A stretch of DNA of 64,000 bases from Galerina marginata (GCA_023014335.1 JAECYW010000002.1:2294001-2358000), one strand, 5' to 3'; numbered from the stretch's first letter, positions 36,401 through 48,537 are shown. Numbers and translations: made by a program. Notes: generated by a model from the sequence alone, not told the origin.

Positions 36401-37541
36401 ACCACGTTCCAGCAACTCGGCTTCGCGCCCAATTTCCCTCTGGCTTCTATTGCGGACGAGTACATCATTCCTCCTACATACCCCTCCTTCCTGGAATACA
36501 AAGCAGAACACGAAACAGAGAACACTGGAAATACCCCGGATCTCACACAAACTCAATTTTCACCGCCTGGTCTGCCTGTGCCCACACCTACTGCACCGCC
36601 GAAATGGTATTACCGGGACCCTAAAAATGTGGTCCATGGTAAGTCCCTGAATTTTTATATCGGAATATGTTGCTGACGCCCTGGATAGGTCCGTGGAAAG
36701 CGGCGCTCATGCAGGCCTGGTACAAGGACGGTCTCCTTCCACCAGATCTCCCTGTCAGACGCGAGGAAGATTCGGAGTATATGTTGCTCAAGGATCTTCG
36801 ACTTCAGAGCGTTGATCCAACGCAGCCCTTCCGCGTCGTTGCTCCGCTCACAGAATCTACGAGCATCATTCAAAGTGGCCCACTTCAGGAAGAACTACCG
36901 CTGCTTAGGCCACTCTCGCTTCTAGAGCAACCGCGGCATTTTGGCCCTCCGGCATTATTCTTTTCCTCTCGTGGCGGACATAGTACCGCTATTGTCGACG
37001 CCCGTGGCAGGTCCGTTCTCAAGGGGAAATTTATCTGGAGCAATGAGGATGGAGACACGACAGGGTCACCTCTATCTGGCAAAATGGGGGATATCAAACG
37101 ACTCGAAGCATTTGATATCGAAAAAGGTTCTGTGCTGGTAGCAATGCGGCAGGGAGGCCTGGAAGTTGTCGGCCTTGGTGATGCATTGCTTAAGCCCGCT
37201 GACGAATCGAGGACAATCTTGCCACACTACAATCCTCCTCTCAGCAATGTTAACCGACGAGCCCCTTTTGTGTGGAAGATAGGCACTCCTCTTGCTTCCC
37301 AGTCGTCCCTGGGCAACAAACCGAGCAGTACCACAGTTTTCTCTGCAGTTAAAAAGTCCAGTGTAGTTTCCACCAAAATATGAACACCAGAGCGGACACA
37401 TTTTCAGGCGACTTCGATGTTGACCCGCAAGACGAGGTTTTATACCTGGGAAGGAAAGACGACGAAGTTTTTTTCTGCGAAAGGAACGCTGCTTCGTTCA
37501 GGATATTAAGGTTATCCCCTAGCACTCACGAATCATATTAG
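33471..37541 (+). CDS. CNH-domain protein with C-terminal GYF domain
   Basis: Unnamed multidomain protein. Exons are 33471-33707, 33761-35808, 35863-36638, 36689-37360 and 37408-37541. The CNH fold starts in exon 2 (FLAPHYLLLCHAQGLDVLPL, then RRDGVRVYALEEVKKAI), is interrupted by 450 residues of Ser/Pro-rich linker, and resumes with GAILVKAVETAKKSFLAILC and DGEKV-like ELFAGTYRTALGLSRTFILP. A GYF-type domain follows across an intron: WYYRDPKNVVHGPWKAALMQ then AWYKDGLLPPD. The last exon (DPQDEVLYLGRKDDEVFFCE) is reached through a 47-nt intron; without it translation would stop at 37383. GYF domains bind proline-rich ligands; CNH domains bind small GTPases. No frame break. The cellular role is not known to me. 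Confidence 0.8.
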
Positions 37542-37813
37542 CGACACGTCCGTACATTCCCCGCCATGACTATCATGCCTGAACATGCCCAAACGACGTC
37601 GATAATAGTTCGTACATTATTGTTTCCATTTAATATGCCCAACATCAAGGTGCAATAGGCTAAGGTTCTGTATGTATTTAAATATGTTGCAACAAGACTA
37701 ACCATCTTGAAATGAAAATACCCAAGTTTTGATTGGACCAATTTAAAGATGTTAGCCTCCGATGTTGTATTTCATAATAAGGTCAATAGCAGGGTAAATG
37801 CAAGTATATCTTT
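37542..37813. other. Convergent intergenic region
   Basis: Between the 3' ends of the CNH-GYF and acyl-CoA ligase genes. No gene seen. Confidence 0.5.
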
Positions 37814-40496
37814 CTACAACTTTGCAACAATTTTGCGCAACTCAACCTTCATGATCTTCCCTGTGGAGGTTTTCTATAAAGAAATGAATGTTGTTGGTAT
37901 GAGCGGATATTCGAGACACTCACAGGCAACTCGGGTACAACCTCCACCCACTCGGGACAGGCAAAGCCAGGCAATCGTGCCTTGGCGTGCTCCTTCAGGT
38001 CCTTTTCAAAAAGGTGATGACGACCTCTCCATTTCGCTTCGTGTTGAGGGTGAAGCACCACAAATGCCATTGGCCGTTCTCCCCACTTGATGTGTTGGCG
38101 AGCCACAACACTGACTTCTAATACATGACGGTGGCTGGAGAGTTCTATCGAGTTCGAACCAATTCTATCAGCCCTTTCTTGCCAGTGAAAACCCAACACG
38201 CTACCTTGTTCGATGGCGAGAGACGAAGCGTTCTACAAGGGTTCAATTACTGTATTAAGAATCCAATGTCATGCGTACCTCTCCTCCAGATATAATAATA
38301 TCTTTACTTCTGTCCATGATTGCAATGGAACCGTTCGGATGCATTACTGCCAGATCGCCTGAGTGAAAGCTACCACCAGCAAAAGCTTTCCGGGTTGCTT
38401 CTGGGTCGCGGAAGTACTGTCAGACGATAAATGAGAACACTGAATGCCTTCAAACAATAAAGTATAGAGAATACCTCCTTCATAACGATGTTTCCCCTAG
38501 TGATAATCTCTCCGACTGTCTTGCCATCTCTAGGGACATCTCTTAATGGGCCGTCAAGTTGTTCGTCAGATGACTCTAAGGCATATACAACCCGAACTTC
38601 TTCAGCAGTTGCAAAAGCATGACCTTGGCGTGCCATAAGGCGAGCACGCTGTTCTAGAGGGAGATCTACCCATGATGGGTCGTCGTAGTTCCGAGTAAAG
38701 GGACCATAAGTCTAGGGAGGAAACAGAATGTTCAATTGTACCGCACAGCACATACACGCAAGGCTCCTCACTTCCCTGTCGTTTGATTGTCAGGGCAAAA
38801 AAGCATTAGCTCAATCAATTTGGGTTGTACTTACGTTAAGCCGTAAACATGGACAGGCTTAATCCCTGTCTTCTCTAGTTCTGCGATGAGGTGAGCAGTT
38901 GGGGCAGCACCGGCTTGAGGATACATAAGTGTGAAACATGCTATAATATGACCTGAATAGAAGGTACTGACCTATGATTGCGGTTATGAGTTGAGGGGGC
39001 CGCTGCGCCAGTGGGTCATTGACAATTCCGATCTAGTCACCACTTTCAGCCTCTGCAGAGGTAAAATCCGGTGAAGACTCTATGATCTACCTGGACAGTT
39101 GGGGCAGCGCAGTAGTGCGTGACTCCTGAACGAAGGAAATGGTTCCATATCTGGGTATAATTGACCGTCCGTAATGTAACCTGAGAAAAGGAATTAGGAT
39201 TCCGTCTACTAACTCGGGTGTTCAGCTATCTTACCTGCTTGGCGAAAGCAAAAACATTGGTCCACGGAAAAGTCCAGCCTGCGGCATGGAACATAGGCAA
39301 GATCCTCGTAACAACGATTACTATGGGCCGAGAGAAACGGAGGGTCGGGCTTTACCAGAGATATGTTGAATTTCGATCCATTCTTTTAGGTACATGGATC
39401 AGTATTGAATATCGGAATGTCTCGGAAAACTCACTGTCCTTCGAAAGCATTAGCAACTGCGGCTAGATAAGAGCCTATACGAGAGAATTTATACACGTAA
39501 ACTACGAAACGCAAACAGGATTACCTCTGAGCGTAGTTAAAACGCCTTTTGGCTGATGGGTAGTCAGCACGCGGTTTACCGGAGGCAAGGACGAGACTTA
39601 CCCTCCCCGTTGTTCCCGATCTAAAAGAAAAAAATCAATTGACAGAAACAATCACCCGACTCAAACTCACGTGTAACATAGAACTGCTCCAACATTCTCG
39701 TCAGGTTCGGAATCGAGTCCAGGCCAACCTTTCTCGTTGCTGAACAGCCTCCCTGCGGTGAGAAAGTCCTCATAGGGGTCTCCGGATCGACCAGTATCAT
39801 TTGACACCACGATTGGTACCTTCGTTCCGGCCACAAGATGTAGATATTCATAATCAACGAGAAGAAGACTGCACTGGCTGTGGTCGATGATGTATGCTAC
39901 TTCAGCAGGCTTGAGGCGGGTATTAATTGGGGTGATGACGGCTCGGGCAGCGATGATGCCATGATGCGCATCTGGACAAGAACATTGGCAATGGAAAGGC
40001 ATAAGGAAAAAGTTCCAACTACCTGCTATTAAAGGGCTAGGTCCCTTTCCGTCAAAGAATTGATTGGACATGAAACAAACGGCCGTACCAATTCGGGGCA
40101 ATAACACCAACCCGGTCGCCTGGTCTAATTCCTGCTTTGATTAGAGCATATGCAAGGTTTTGAATACGCTGCGCCCTACAAAGCAGAAAATGCCTGAGGT
40201 AAAGACGAGGTGGTTTGAACCGTGTATTCGTTACCATAAAGAAAAGGTATAGACAACTGCCTGTTCGACTGTCTGTGTGGACCAACGCGACTTTATCAGG
40301 ATATATTTGAGCCGCTCTCAAGATGAATGCCAATGGATTCTATATTTGTCTGGATCAGTTCTTGCTAGTTTGCTATTCATGATGATGGGTAACTTACCAG
40401 AGGATGGATATTTGGTAGAGAGGTCGGGAGCTCCTTGAGTCTTAGTACAGTACCAGAAGGAGGGATGCTGGCCAGGGTGGGGAAAAAGGTGGCCAT
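37814..40496 (-). CDS. Peroxisomal acyl-CoA synthetase (ANL superfamily)
   Basis: Adenylates a carboxylic acid and transfers it to CoA. The C-terminus ...IVAKL ends in AKL, a PTS1 peroxisomal signal. ANL motifs: SGTTGRPKG (split over three exons, about 39590-39670), VYGLTETYGP (A5), HSGDLAVMHPNGS (A7), RSKDIIISGGENAS (A8) and STGKIMK (A10 Lys). The gene is extremely intron-rich, about 16 introns. One microexon is 14 nt (40023-40036, giving NCPLIADAHHG) and another is 4 nt (38772-38775, GGAA), which adds the TE of YGLTE. A possible one-base slip exists near 40236 before QRIQNLAYALIKAG, unless an alternative acceptor is used. Similar to AMP-dependent medium/long-chain or coumarate-type ligases; substrate unknown. 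Confidence 0.88.
38772..38775 (-). other. 4-nt microexon (GGAA) in the acyl-CoA synthetase
   Basis: On the minus strand the sequence reads cag|GGAA|gtgagg. The upstream exon ends TTA AC|gtaagt and the downstream exon begins cctag|ACT TAT GGT. Only inclusion of GGAA gives TTA ACG GAA ACT TAT GGT, i.e. L-T-E-T-Y-G, the conserved A5 motif; skipping it shifts the frame. Confidence 0.8.
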
Positions 40497-41761
40497 GTTG
40501 ATAGTTGAACGCTGTTGACCGGCAATGTGAGCAACTTATTATATAGACGATGCCGGCGGGTGGTTGCCCCGCGTTAAGGATCTGCCTTATACGGAGGGGA
40601 GTCCGACGGAAGCAATTATCCCGTGGGACGTCCATTCGTTCCTTGTTTTGCACTCTCGATGCCTTGGAGGTTGGTTTCTACTAGATTTTCTCAAAGCCCT
40701 TGCCTTGATCCGACTTGACCTGCCACTGGTTCGCCCTTGATTAATGTTCCTTGAAAACACCGATCGGAGAGATTGGAGAACTCGCAATTTCTTGAGGCAA
40801 AGCTGGCTGCCAGGCCGAGTCTGGCGGATACCTTCGCCAATGATTTACTCAGCTAATAACCTAACTATCTGTCATGGTTTCAAGAGATGAATTTGCACAA
40901 ATTTCTTAGGCTTGGCACCGTGGATTCTCTTCCTGGTAAAACAAACGGTCTCCCAAAGTGTTCAAACGCCAGCGGTTTTAACGGGACACGCTAATTTTCC
41001 CTCACTGGCAGGAGGCGATCCCATATTTCCCGACGTCCATTCCAGCAGAACTGATCCTTTCCACCACCACTGGCAGTAAGTACGTCCCCCATGATATTGC
41101 GCAGCATAGACCGATATGAGTTTTGCTTCAGTTGGGTAGGTTTTACTCGGAGGGTATCGAGGTATCGACCTTTCAAGCTGTCAGCTCTGAAGCTTCTAAA
41201 GGACCAGTCTCAATTCAGTCATGGTAAACAATTAATCCCAGTCCTAGGTCCTAGAGGCGCAGTTGCGATTGAATATTTATTCGTACATAATATTTTTCTT
41301 CTTCGCAGATGCAAGTTTCACAAGTATGCTCCCTACTTAGAGAACTGCTTGTTAGCAAAGAATCAATTGCCTTTAAACTTCTTGATATCGGCATTTACGA
41401 CTGGTCCAGGCACAAACTTTTCCTTCTTTTATTTTTGGTTGAGCTTGAGTAAACTGGCGCTACAGTAGAGGGGATCAAATATTGCCGCCACCACAAGGTT
41501 CGGGGTGACGCTGAGGTCATTCTAGGTTGCTGGGACGGCGGTAATGCCAGCATAACTTGTTATATAAACTAAAGGCTGGGGCTCAATGCACGATGAGGCC
41601 TAGAGTGGAAAGTGGGCCCTAATACATGAAGCCTGAGCATTCACGACAAACATCAGACAAACAGGGCTGGTCACCGCCTCACAATCAGTCACAACAAACC
41701 ACCTTCTCTTCGTTAATCCACCTCATTTCATCCTCCTCCGCTCAAGTCTCTATTGTATATC
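40497..41761. other. Intergenic region upstream of both the acyl-CoA synthetase and Rab5
   Basis: About 1.26 kb between divergent starts. A TATATAAT-like box lies about 30-45 bp upstream of the acyl-CoA synthetase ATG (plus-strand attatata near 40525-40535). A TATATAAA-like box occurs near 41560, some 200 bp before Rab5. No gene recognised. Confidence 0.45.
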
Positions 41762-42784
41762 ATGACAGACGCTGCTTCCGGTTCTGCGGACAAATCTGTC
41801 CAGGTAAAGCTTGTTCTCCTAGGTTAGTCAAAACATTCGCTTCACTTCCCGCCTGGGAAGGGTAACCCTCGTTTTCTGACTTCATTTCTCTCAATCTTAA
41901 CCAGGTGAAGCTGCTGTAGGGAAATCGTCGGTTGTCCTTCGTTTCGTATGTTTATCTTCATCTTATTTCCGCTCTGGTCCTCAACACGGCTCTCTTCTAG
42001 GTCTCCAACGAGTTCCAAGCGAACAAGGAGCCCACCATCGGCGCTGCTTTCCTGACACAGAAGTGTCGCCTTGAGGACCGTATCTTGAGATACGAGATTT
42101 GGGATACAGCAGGACAAGAGCGGTTCCACTCGTTGGCTGTGAGCTGACATTCCATATTTGCGCAGTTTGCATGCTCATTTTCACCATCAAGCCCATGTAT
42201 TATCGCAATGCACAAGCAGCTGTCGTTGTATATGATGTTACCAAAGCTACTAGCCTAGAGAAGGCTAAATCGTGGGTTAAGGAATTGCAACGTCAAGCCA
42301 ATCCCAATATCGTCATTGCACTTGCTGGAAACAAAGTCGACCTCGTGCAATCTTCCGCATCTTCTCCATCAGCCGTATCGCCTCCCGAATCAGAGGATGA
42401 AGCAGACGATGCCACCGCTACGCCCGGTGAGACTTCAGGCGCCAGTGGCGAACCCGAAAGCCTGCGACAAGTTCCTCGCGAGGAGGCCCAGGCGTATGCC
42501 ACAGAGGCTGGGCTCCTCTTCTTTGAGACCAGCGCTAAGACTGGTGAGGGTATCGTAGACATTTTCACTGAAATTGGTGGGTGCACGCTCTTCTGGTTTC
42601 AATGACATGTAACATAACTTCTTGTTTTTTAGCCAAGAAAATTCCAATTGAACACATACTAGCTGCGACTCGAGGCAACGCAGGACGTCCTGGTGCTAGT
42701 GGAAGTCGGACAGAGGGTACACGGCAACAGGGTGTGAATCTCGAGGAGAATACGGCAAAGGGCAAGGATGCTTGCAATTGTTGA
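41762..42784 (+). CDS. YPT5: Rab5-type small GTPase (Ypt5/Vps21)
   Basis: Early-endosome Rab. The exons give [20 protein letters not shown] (P-loop), [15 protein letters not shown] (switch I), [20 protein letters not shown] (switch II; the LAPMYYR motif marks Rab5), AGNKVDL and FETSAKTG. The C-terminus NC-x-like CNC is a CxC prenylation signal. Introns fall at LLG/EAAVGK, RF/VSNEF, SLA/PMYYR and EI/AKKIP and all splice in frame. Between NKVDL and the following helix there is an insertion of about 45 Ser/Pro/Glu-rich residues (42330-42480). Confidence 0.96.
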
Positions 42785-42973
42785 TGATTTCTGAGATTTA
42801 TACTCCCTCGCCGTCAACTTACTTTATGATCTTTATGTCTGTCCTATGCTGCTCTCCCCACAAACACTCTCTTAGCACCGTACCCATTGTAATACTCTCT
42901 AAATATATCACCTAGAATTATGGATTCTCTTCCAACTTGGAGGCTTTGCGTCTAATCAATCCCTCACAAAGAA

Positions 42974-45007
42974 TCAGTCAGCATACGGAGGTGGTCTTGT
43001 CACTTGATCATGATCATTCTCGTTTTCACGGTGGCTATCTGCGTTGAGATAGGGTGGTGGAGCATGTCCATGGGAAACCTGCGCCTCCTGCGGGGGTGAT
43101 GTGGGAGTAGGGGTTTGCAATCTGAGTGAGCCATCACCTTGGTGGTATGACGGCGATGATGCTCGACTTGGTGATGTCTGTCGGTTTATATCAGGTGATC
43201 TGAAGTCAGAATCAATCGAAGGCGGGGGGTCGGAAGGATCGTCCATGGCGGGAGGAGGCGGAGGAGGTTGTTCGTCAACTGGCGCACTTTCATCTTGTTG
43301 ATCGAGCACCAAGCCAAGTGCCTCGATTGCGACATGAGTAGGTTGATCAGTCAAGGCGGTGAGATCGGTATCCCTTGATGCCATTTCCAGGGTAGGTGGA
43401 GGTGTTGAAGATCGTTGCATATCTTCCGAGTGTCCGTCAAATTGTTGGTCAGATGGAAAACCAAAAATTGTTCCCTCGCCAGGTATTTCTCGATGTAATG
43501 GAACTTCATTCATAAGATCATGCGCATCTGGGAGGATGATCTCGCTCTCTGACTCTTGAAATGTGGGAAGACGGGAAGATGACGAGGCTTCAACTGAGGA
43601 AAAGAACGGGGGCGGAGCGTCGCGTTCTTCGAACGGAGGGGGGGCACCAGCTGATAGCATGCTAGGGCCAGCTTCTCCTTCCGAATAGCGAGGAATGGAA
43701 GGATCTGCCTCTTCCTCTCGATTTGTTCTCGCGGGTGGGCGGTCGTGTTTCTTTTGGTACGCGTCGTCCAATGCTCGTGATACCTCGGGGAGTGGTGCAG
43801 GAGGTGGAAGTATGGTAATTGGAATTGCGATCGTGGATATGCGCTCGGTCTGATTCGATGTGTCGACGAAGGATATGTGCACCTTTATATGAAATGTCAC
43901 TGAATGCAAGAGCGTCGATTGAGTTATGAGGGGGCTTTCGATGTCGCTATCCATTCGTCCGAGGTCTGCTTGAGAATCTGACGGAGTACCCGACGAATTT
44001 TGGTGCAAAATGAAGCGTAATTGAATAGGTCGAGAGGAGTGAAACCGACAGGAAGCGCCGGATCGGGCGATTATCATTCTATAGGATGAGCCTAGAAAGA
44101 GAGGGGAAAGCGGCATTTTTGAAGAAGAGGGAACAGACGGATATTCACGCGGGTCAATGAGACATGAACTACTTTGGTATTGGTCTGCATCTTCAAATCC
44201 AGCATCACTGTCTGTGTCAGCGTCGCCATCTTCGAAATGTTCGCGTCGAACTTTGACAACACGGACAAGTTCAGCCCGAACATTCCGTAGTCTTAAGCCC
44301 CTGTCGACCACAGTCTCCCTGCTTGGAGGAGGTACGGTGACATACAAAGGAATAGCTTCACCTGACGTATAAGTATTACGTGGAAGCTGCACTTCGACGC
44401 GAGTAGGATCCTCCAACGAGTGTTCTTCAGGGGACGACGGCAATGCAGATGCATGGGACGAATATCGGCGGGTGTGCACAGTAAGACTCTTGGAGAGGCC
44501 TTGCAAACGTTCGTCCACAGGATGGAGGGATGCTGTCAGAGTGTGGCCTAGAATCGAATGCGGTGTCTGGATCGACTGAGGGGTGTCTGGCAAGAGAGGG
44601 ATTGCAAATGGTATCGAAGACGGAAAGGAAGTACTAGCCGACTTGGAATACAGTTCGACCTCCACGAGCGAGAGTTCGATTTCGTGTTGATAGGCACTTT
44701 CAAATGAACGGAGTGAGATGGTCCTTTTCGGATCGAATGGGATTCAGCGCTCAAGGGATATGGTCTGTCAGTCGACTCACACACGTCCCCAATAATCAGT
44801 ATTGACACCTTTGATTTGCAACTCTCCTTCGATTGCTGCACGTTCGCCTTCTGCGCCTAAAAACCCTTTCTGGAAGTTGACAGCATCTGCTGTCGGGATA
44901 ATGAGAATCTGGGGTTCTGACAGGTCATGATTTGGAAATGCTCGGGGACTGATGGGGTCTACTGGGTCTTGTTGGGAATAAGTTGGAGGTGGGACATGCT
45001 CTGACAT
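42974..45007 (-). CDS. Arrestin-like adaptor with PY motifs
   Basis: Probable alpha-arrestin (ART-type) adaptor that recruits an Rsp5/NEDD4 ubiquitin ligase to membrane cargo. Exon 1 (MSEHVPPPTYSQQDPVDPIS ... NTDYWGRV) joins by a GT-AG intron to TISLRSFESAYQHEIELSLV. The arrestin-like beta domain includes HSILGHTLTASLHP, VEVQLPRNTYTSGEAIPLYV and RGLRLRNVRAELVRVVKV. A long acidic, Pro-rich tail ends in two PPxY motifs, APPPYLN and RPPPYAD; a further PPPTY lies near the N-terminus. About 655 residues, intact. It is convergent with Rab5 (190 bp). Arrestin fold is inferred from pattern and PY motifs; sequence identity to named ARTs looks low. Confidence 0.72.
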
Positions 45008-45178
45008 TGTGCGCGTTGGAATGCTAAATGGTTTCTTGGATTATAGTGGTAATGATGAAGATGTATACGCCATCAGAAATGAATGAGACCATCACGTGTA
45101 GGGAAAGATCGTTGGAAATACAAGACTAGGTACTAACAGACATAAAATACATACAACCATAAGATCCTGGACTTCACG

Positions 45179-48100
45179 TTACAAACATTCGACTCGCACC
45201 ATGCTGTCCAGTTCATTGAAGAGAATGTCGTCTTGTAAAACGTCCCGCATCATCAACATTTCCCAAGCAGCTTCACGATTACCTCCCAGCATACCCGTAC
45301 CTTTCTCCATACCCGAGTCGCTGCCATCAGAAAATCCCATTCCGAATGATAGGACAGGCATCGTCGGCTCCGAGGTATCCACGAATTCCTCTGCTTTGTC
45401 TAATAATTTCATTGTCTCAACAGCTCGACGTGCTGAAACTGAGAACGAGGTTCGACCATCATGATTGGGTATACTGAGAACCTTTTGCGCCATTCGAAGC
45501 ATGACATTTTTGAATGCCAAAGTTCGGTCTGTCTTGATTTTTTGCTTCAATTCGTATGGTGCAAGAAATACCAGTGAGTAGATGGCCATGACGAGTTTCT
45601 CGACGAAACCGAGCCAGTACTCTCTCTGCATCAAAACAAAGTCGGCGTCAACAATAGGGAGACGATGAACGAGACTTGTTAAAAGGAGCCAGAGAGTCGC
45701 TTGCGGCATGGCTTTAGTGATGACCTGTCGGTTTGAATCGACTTGGCTGAATCGTGTAAATACCTCAAGTGCGATATCGGCCTGTGCTGGAGGTCTGCGA
45801 TTGACGCCAGGCGGCCACCCTGCCAACTGCACACTGGCCAATGGAGGGCTGGCTTCCGCAGGGTCCACAAGGTAGGAGGCACAGAGTTCAAATGCACGTC
45901 TTGCCATTCGAAGGGTTGTTGGGGACGGCGAATTATTTGCGAGGTTGATTAAACCGGCAATGCACATGAGAATATTCATGGTATCCCGGCGGATGACCAA
46001 AAGATCTGACAGAGATATTATTGTCGAAGCCGGGGATGGGGGCTTTCCCTCGGACTGCTCGACTGACGGATAAACGCAGTAGTATGTCCACAAGTCTTGG
46101 ATGATTTGCAATGAACTCCACGTTATCGTTGACCATGCAGAGATTCCGAAGAATATTGACAACGGCCAATACAACATTTCCTGGCCGTTGTTGTGGTCCC
46201 AACTTCGGGTCCTTCGAGCCTTGATGACTTTCAAGTGATGCGAATGGACGACATTGCGAATCCTGGACGAGAGCGACCAGGTCTCGGTTCGTTATAATTC
46301 TGGGGGCCACCTCGGCACCAGCAGGTGATGGGGCCTTCTCAGGATCACCGAAAGCTAATTCCTCCATCAAGTCTAATGCGTCGTCCAATAAATCTGGACA
46401 TTGATATATAGGAAAGCCAGAACCAGACGTTTGACCCCGCATTGTTGATAATACAGTGAACGTCGTCAAAGCGTACGACAGCTCGATGGACAGTCGTGAT
46501 CGTATGGACATGCATAAGCATTCAATATCAACTACGCCCCAGTCATTGATGTCTCGTAAAGGCCTTTTCGGGACCACGTTATGCCATTCAGCGTCAATGG
46601 CTTGTAAATCGCGTCCTCCAAAACTTTGAGCATCACGGGCAAGTGGCACATATTCAATTTTGCGACGCGATGGTTGTTGCCGCGGGCCCACAGCTGTGCT
46701 GGGATTGGAAGGGGGCTGCGATGCTTGACGAACCTGGAGGTTATTGGTGGAATCGGCGTTCATAGAGATCAGCATCTAATGGGAGAAAAAGAACAACTTA
46801 GTCGATAACAGATATCCAGGTCGATTATACATACCGAATTGCCTTCAGGTGGATCTATTAACAGATGTGAGAATAGGGGTCGCAGAAAGGAACACACAAA
46901 TCCTACTTACCAGTTTTCTGTCTAACTCTTTTCATATCTCTATCTTCTTGATCATGCTTGCGCTTAATCCCTTGGATATCTTGGTCCAGGAGATTTGAGT
47001 CGAGCGTATGTGCAAGTGGGTCAATTTCGGAAGACACCAATGAGTTGTGGGAATCGGATGCCGAAATCTGGTGAGGATTTTGAGAGGAAGATGGCCTATT
47101 TTGACTGTGAATCTGGGGGTATTGTGTCAAACCATTGCTGTGTGGCATAGCCTGAGGCATGAGGCCGTTCGAATTCGTAGGTCGCATGCCTTGCTGCTGG
47201 ATATTTGGTATTCCTGGTCCCGGTCGACCCGAGCTCATGGGGTTCGGGAATTGCTGACCTGGCATGCTACCTTGCCGTTGTGATAACTGGGCTTTCTTTT
47301 GTTGCTCTTGAATGTTTTTCTTGTACATCTCCTCAAAGGGATAAAGAATCGCCATATAATATTGAGAAAGCATAAAGGCCACTTCGGTCGAATTGCTGGA
47401 TTGCGCCTCAGAAAAATGTTCGGGTAGGTCGAAGTGATGAAGAAAAGCGCCCCATCCTTTGGCGTTGTTGACCTGGTTCTTGTTACAGCTGTGATGAAAG
47501 CAAGATAATAAAAGAACGCACTGCGGGTCCTCCGCCACTCTGGAATACCAGACCCCACAGTTTGAACAAGTCCACATCCTTTCCTGCAAGTCTGAAAGAA
47601 CCTACTTCCGTTGACGACTCTATTATCGACCACGGGGAGTTATTTGGATCGTAATTTAGTGAGGGGATGCCCGTAAGAGATGGGGGTAGGGGTGTGCCTT
47701 TCTTCGCCATAAGACCGGCCAGTCCTTGAAGAAACCCATGCTGGCGCTGTTTCAAGGACGAGGTGGGGGGTTGATTGCGCGACGAATTGGGTTGTGACAT
47801 GGACGGGTCAAGAAAGGAGGCGTTCGTGGCCGAGTTTGGAGTTTGTGGGAGCCCATAGTTATTATTCGGCATTTGGAAATTCGCATGTCCGTTGGCAGAG
47901 CTGCTTAAGAGCTCATGACTGCCTGGAGGATAACTGTGTGAGTTGATTCCTCCGAGGTATGGCCCCGAACTTGTTCCGCCGGGTGTTTGAAGAGACGACG
48001 GAGGCATACGAGTATTCTGGGCTATTCTTGCCTGATTGGCAGCGGTAAGCGCGGCCATTTGCTTGGCAACCTGGGGAGAATCGAGGAGGAAGGACGATGA

Positions 48101-48247
48101 ATCCATATTGGATGTTGGTGACTGGAATGACTGGAAGCTAGCCTGTTGGGATTGTTGTTGGGGACGGCCTTGCGGGTGGCCTATTCTGGGGACTGTACGA
48201 AATAAAATCAATCGCTGTCTAACGGAGAGGGGTCATACTTACACCAT
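45179..48247 (-). CDS. SWI1: SWI/SNF chromatin-remodelling subunit Swi1 (ARID domain)
   Basis: ARID-containing subunit of the SWI/SNF remodeller. The first coding exon is ATGGT only (48247-48243), spliced to IGHPQGRPQQQSQQ. A Gln/Asn/Ser-rich N-terminus precedes the ARID: GFLQGLAGLMAKKGTPLPPS, DVDLFKLWGLVFQSGGGPA, VNNAKGWGAFLHHF and LSQYYMAILYPFEEMYKKN. Then come a second low-complexity stretch, a basic patch (IKRKHDQEDRDMKRVRQK) and a helical C-terminal region (LAVVNILRNLCMVNDNVEFI ... DTMNILMCIAGLINLANN). The C-terminal exon breaks by +1 in a run of five C (minus strand; 46038-46042). With four C the frame runs RGKAPSPASTIISLSDLLVI. Confidence 0.88.
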
Positions 48248-48537
48248 CTTCTTGAGAGAATCTCGACAAAAGCTTGACAGCCAAATTCAACAAACACTGC
48301 ACCAGATCACCTGTCCAAATCCGGCGTAACATTTCCTCACACTTTTTTCCTCGTCTTTTTGTCCAGCAGAACCGCATGCTTACTCCCAGCTGAAAGGTAC
48401 TATTACTACCTACTTCATCCCGTGCCCCGAGATATATCCTCTGCGGTGGAGGTACTTACTTGCACACCGCCCTGGTATGACTGTGAGGGTGACACCGTGA
48501 CACACTTTTTTCGAAGTCACGAATTTTCAGGAAACTC

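Noticed and set aside
36667..37383. CNH-GYF protein ending at the stop at 37383
   Set aside because: A 47-nt GT-AG intron just before it leads to a further exon with typical CNH-like ending, so that stop lies within the intron.
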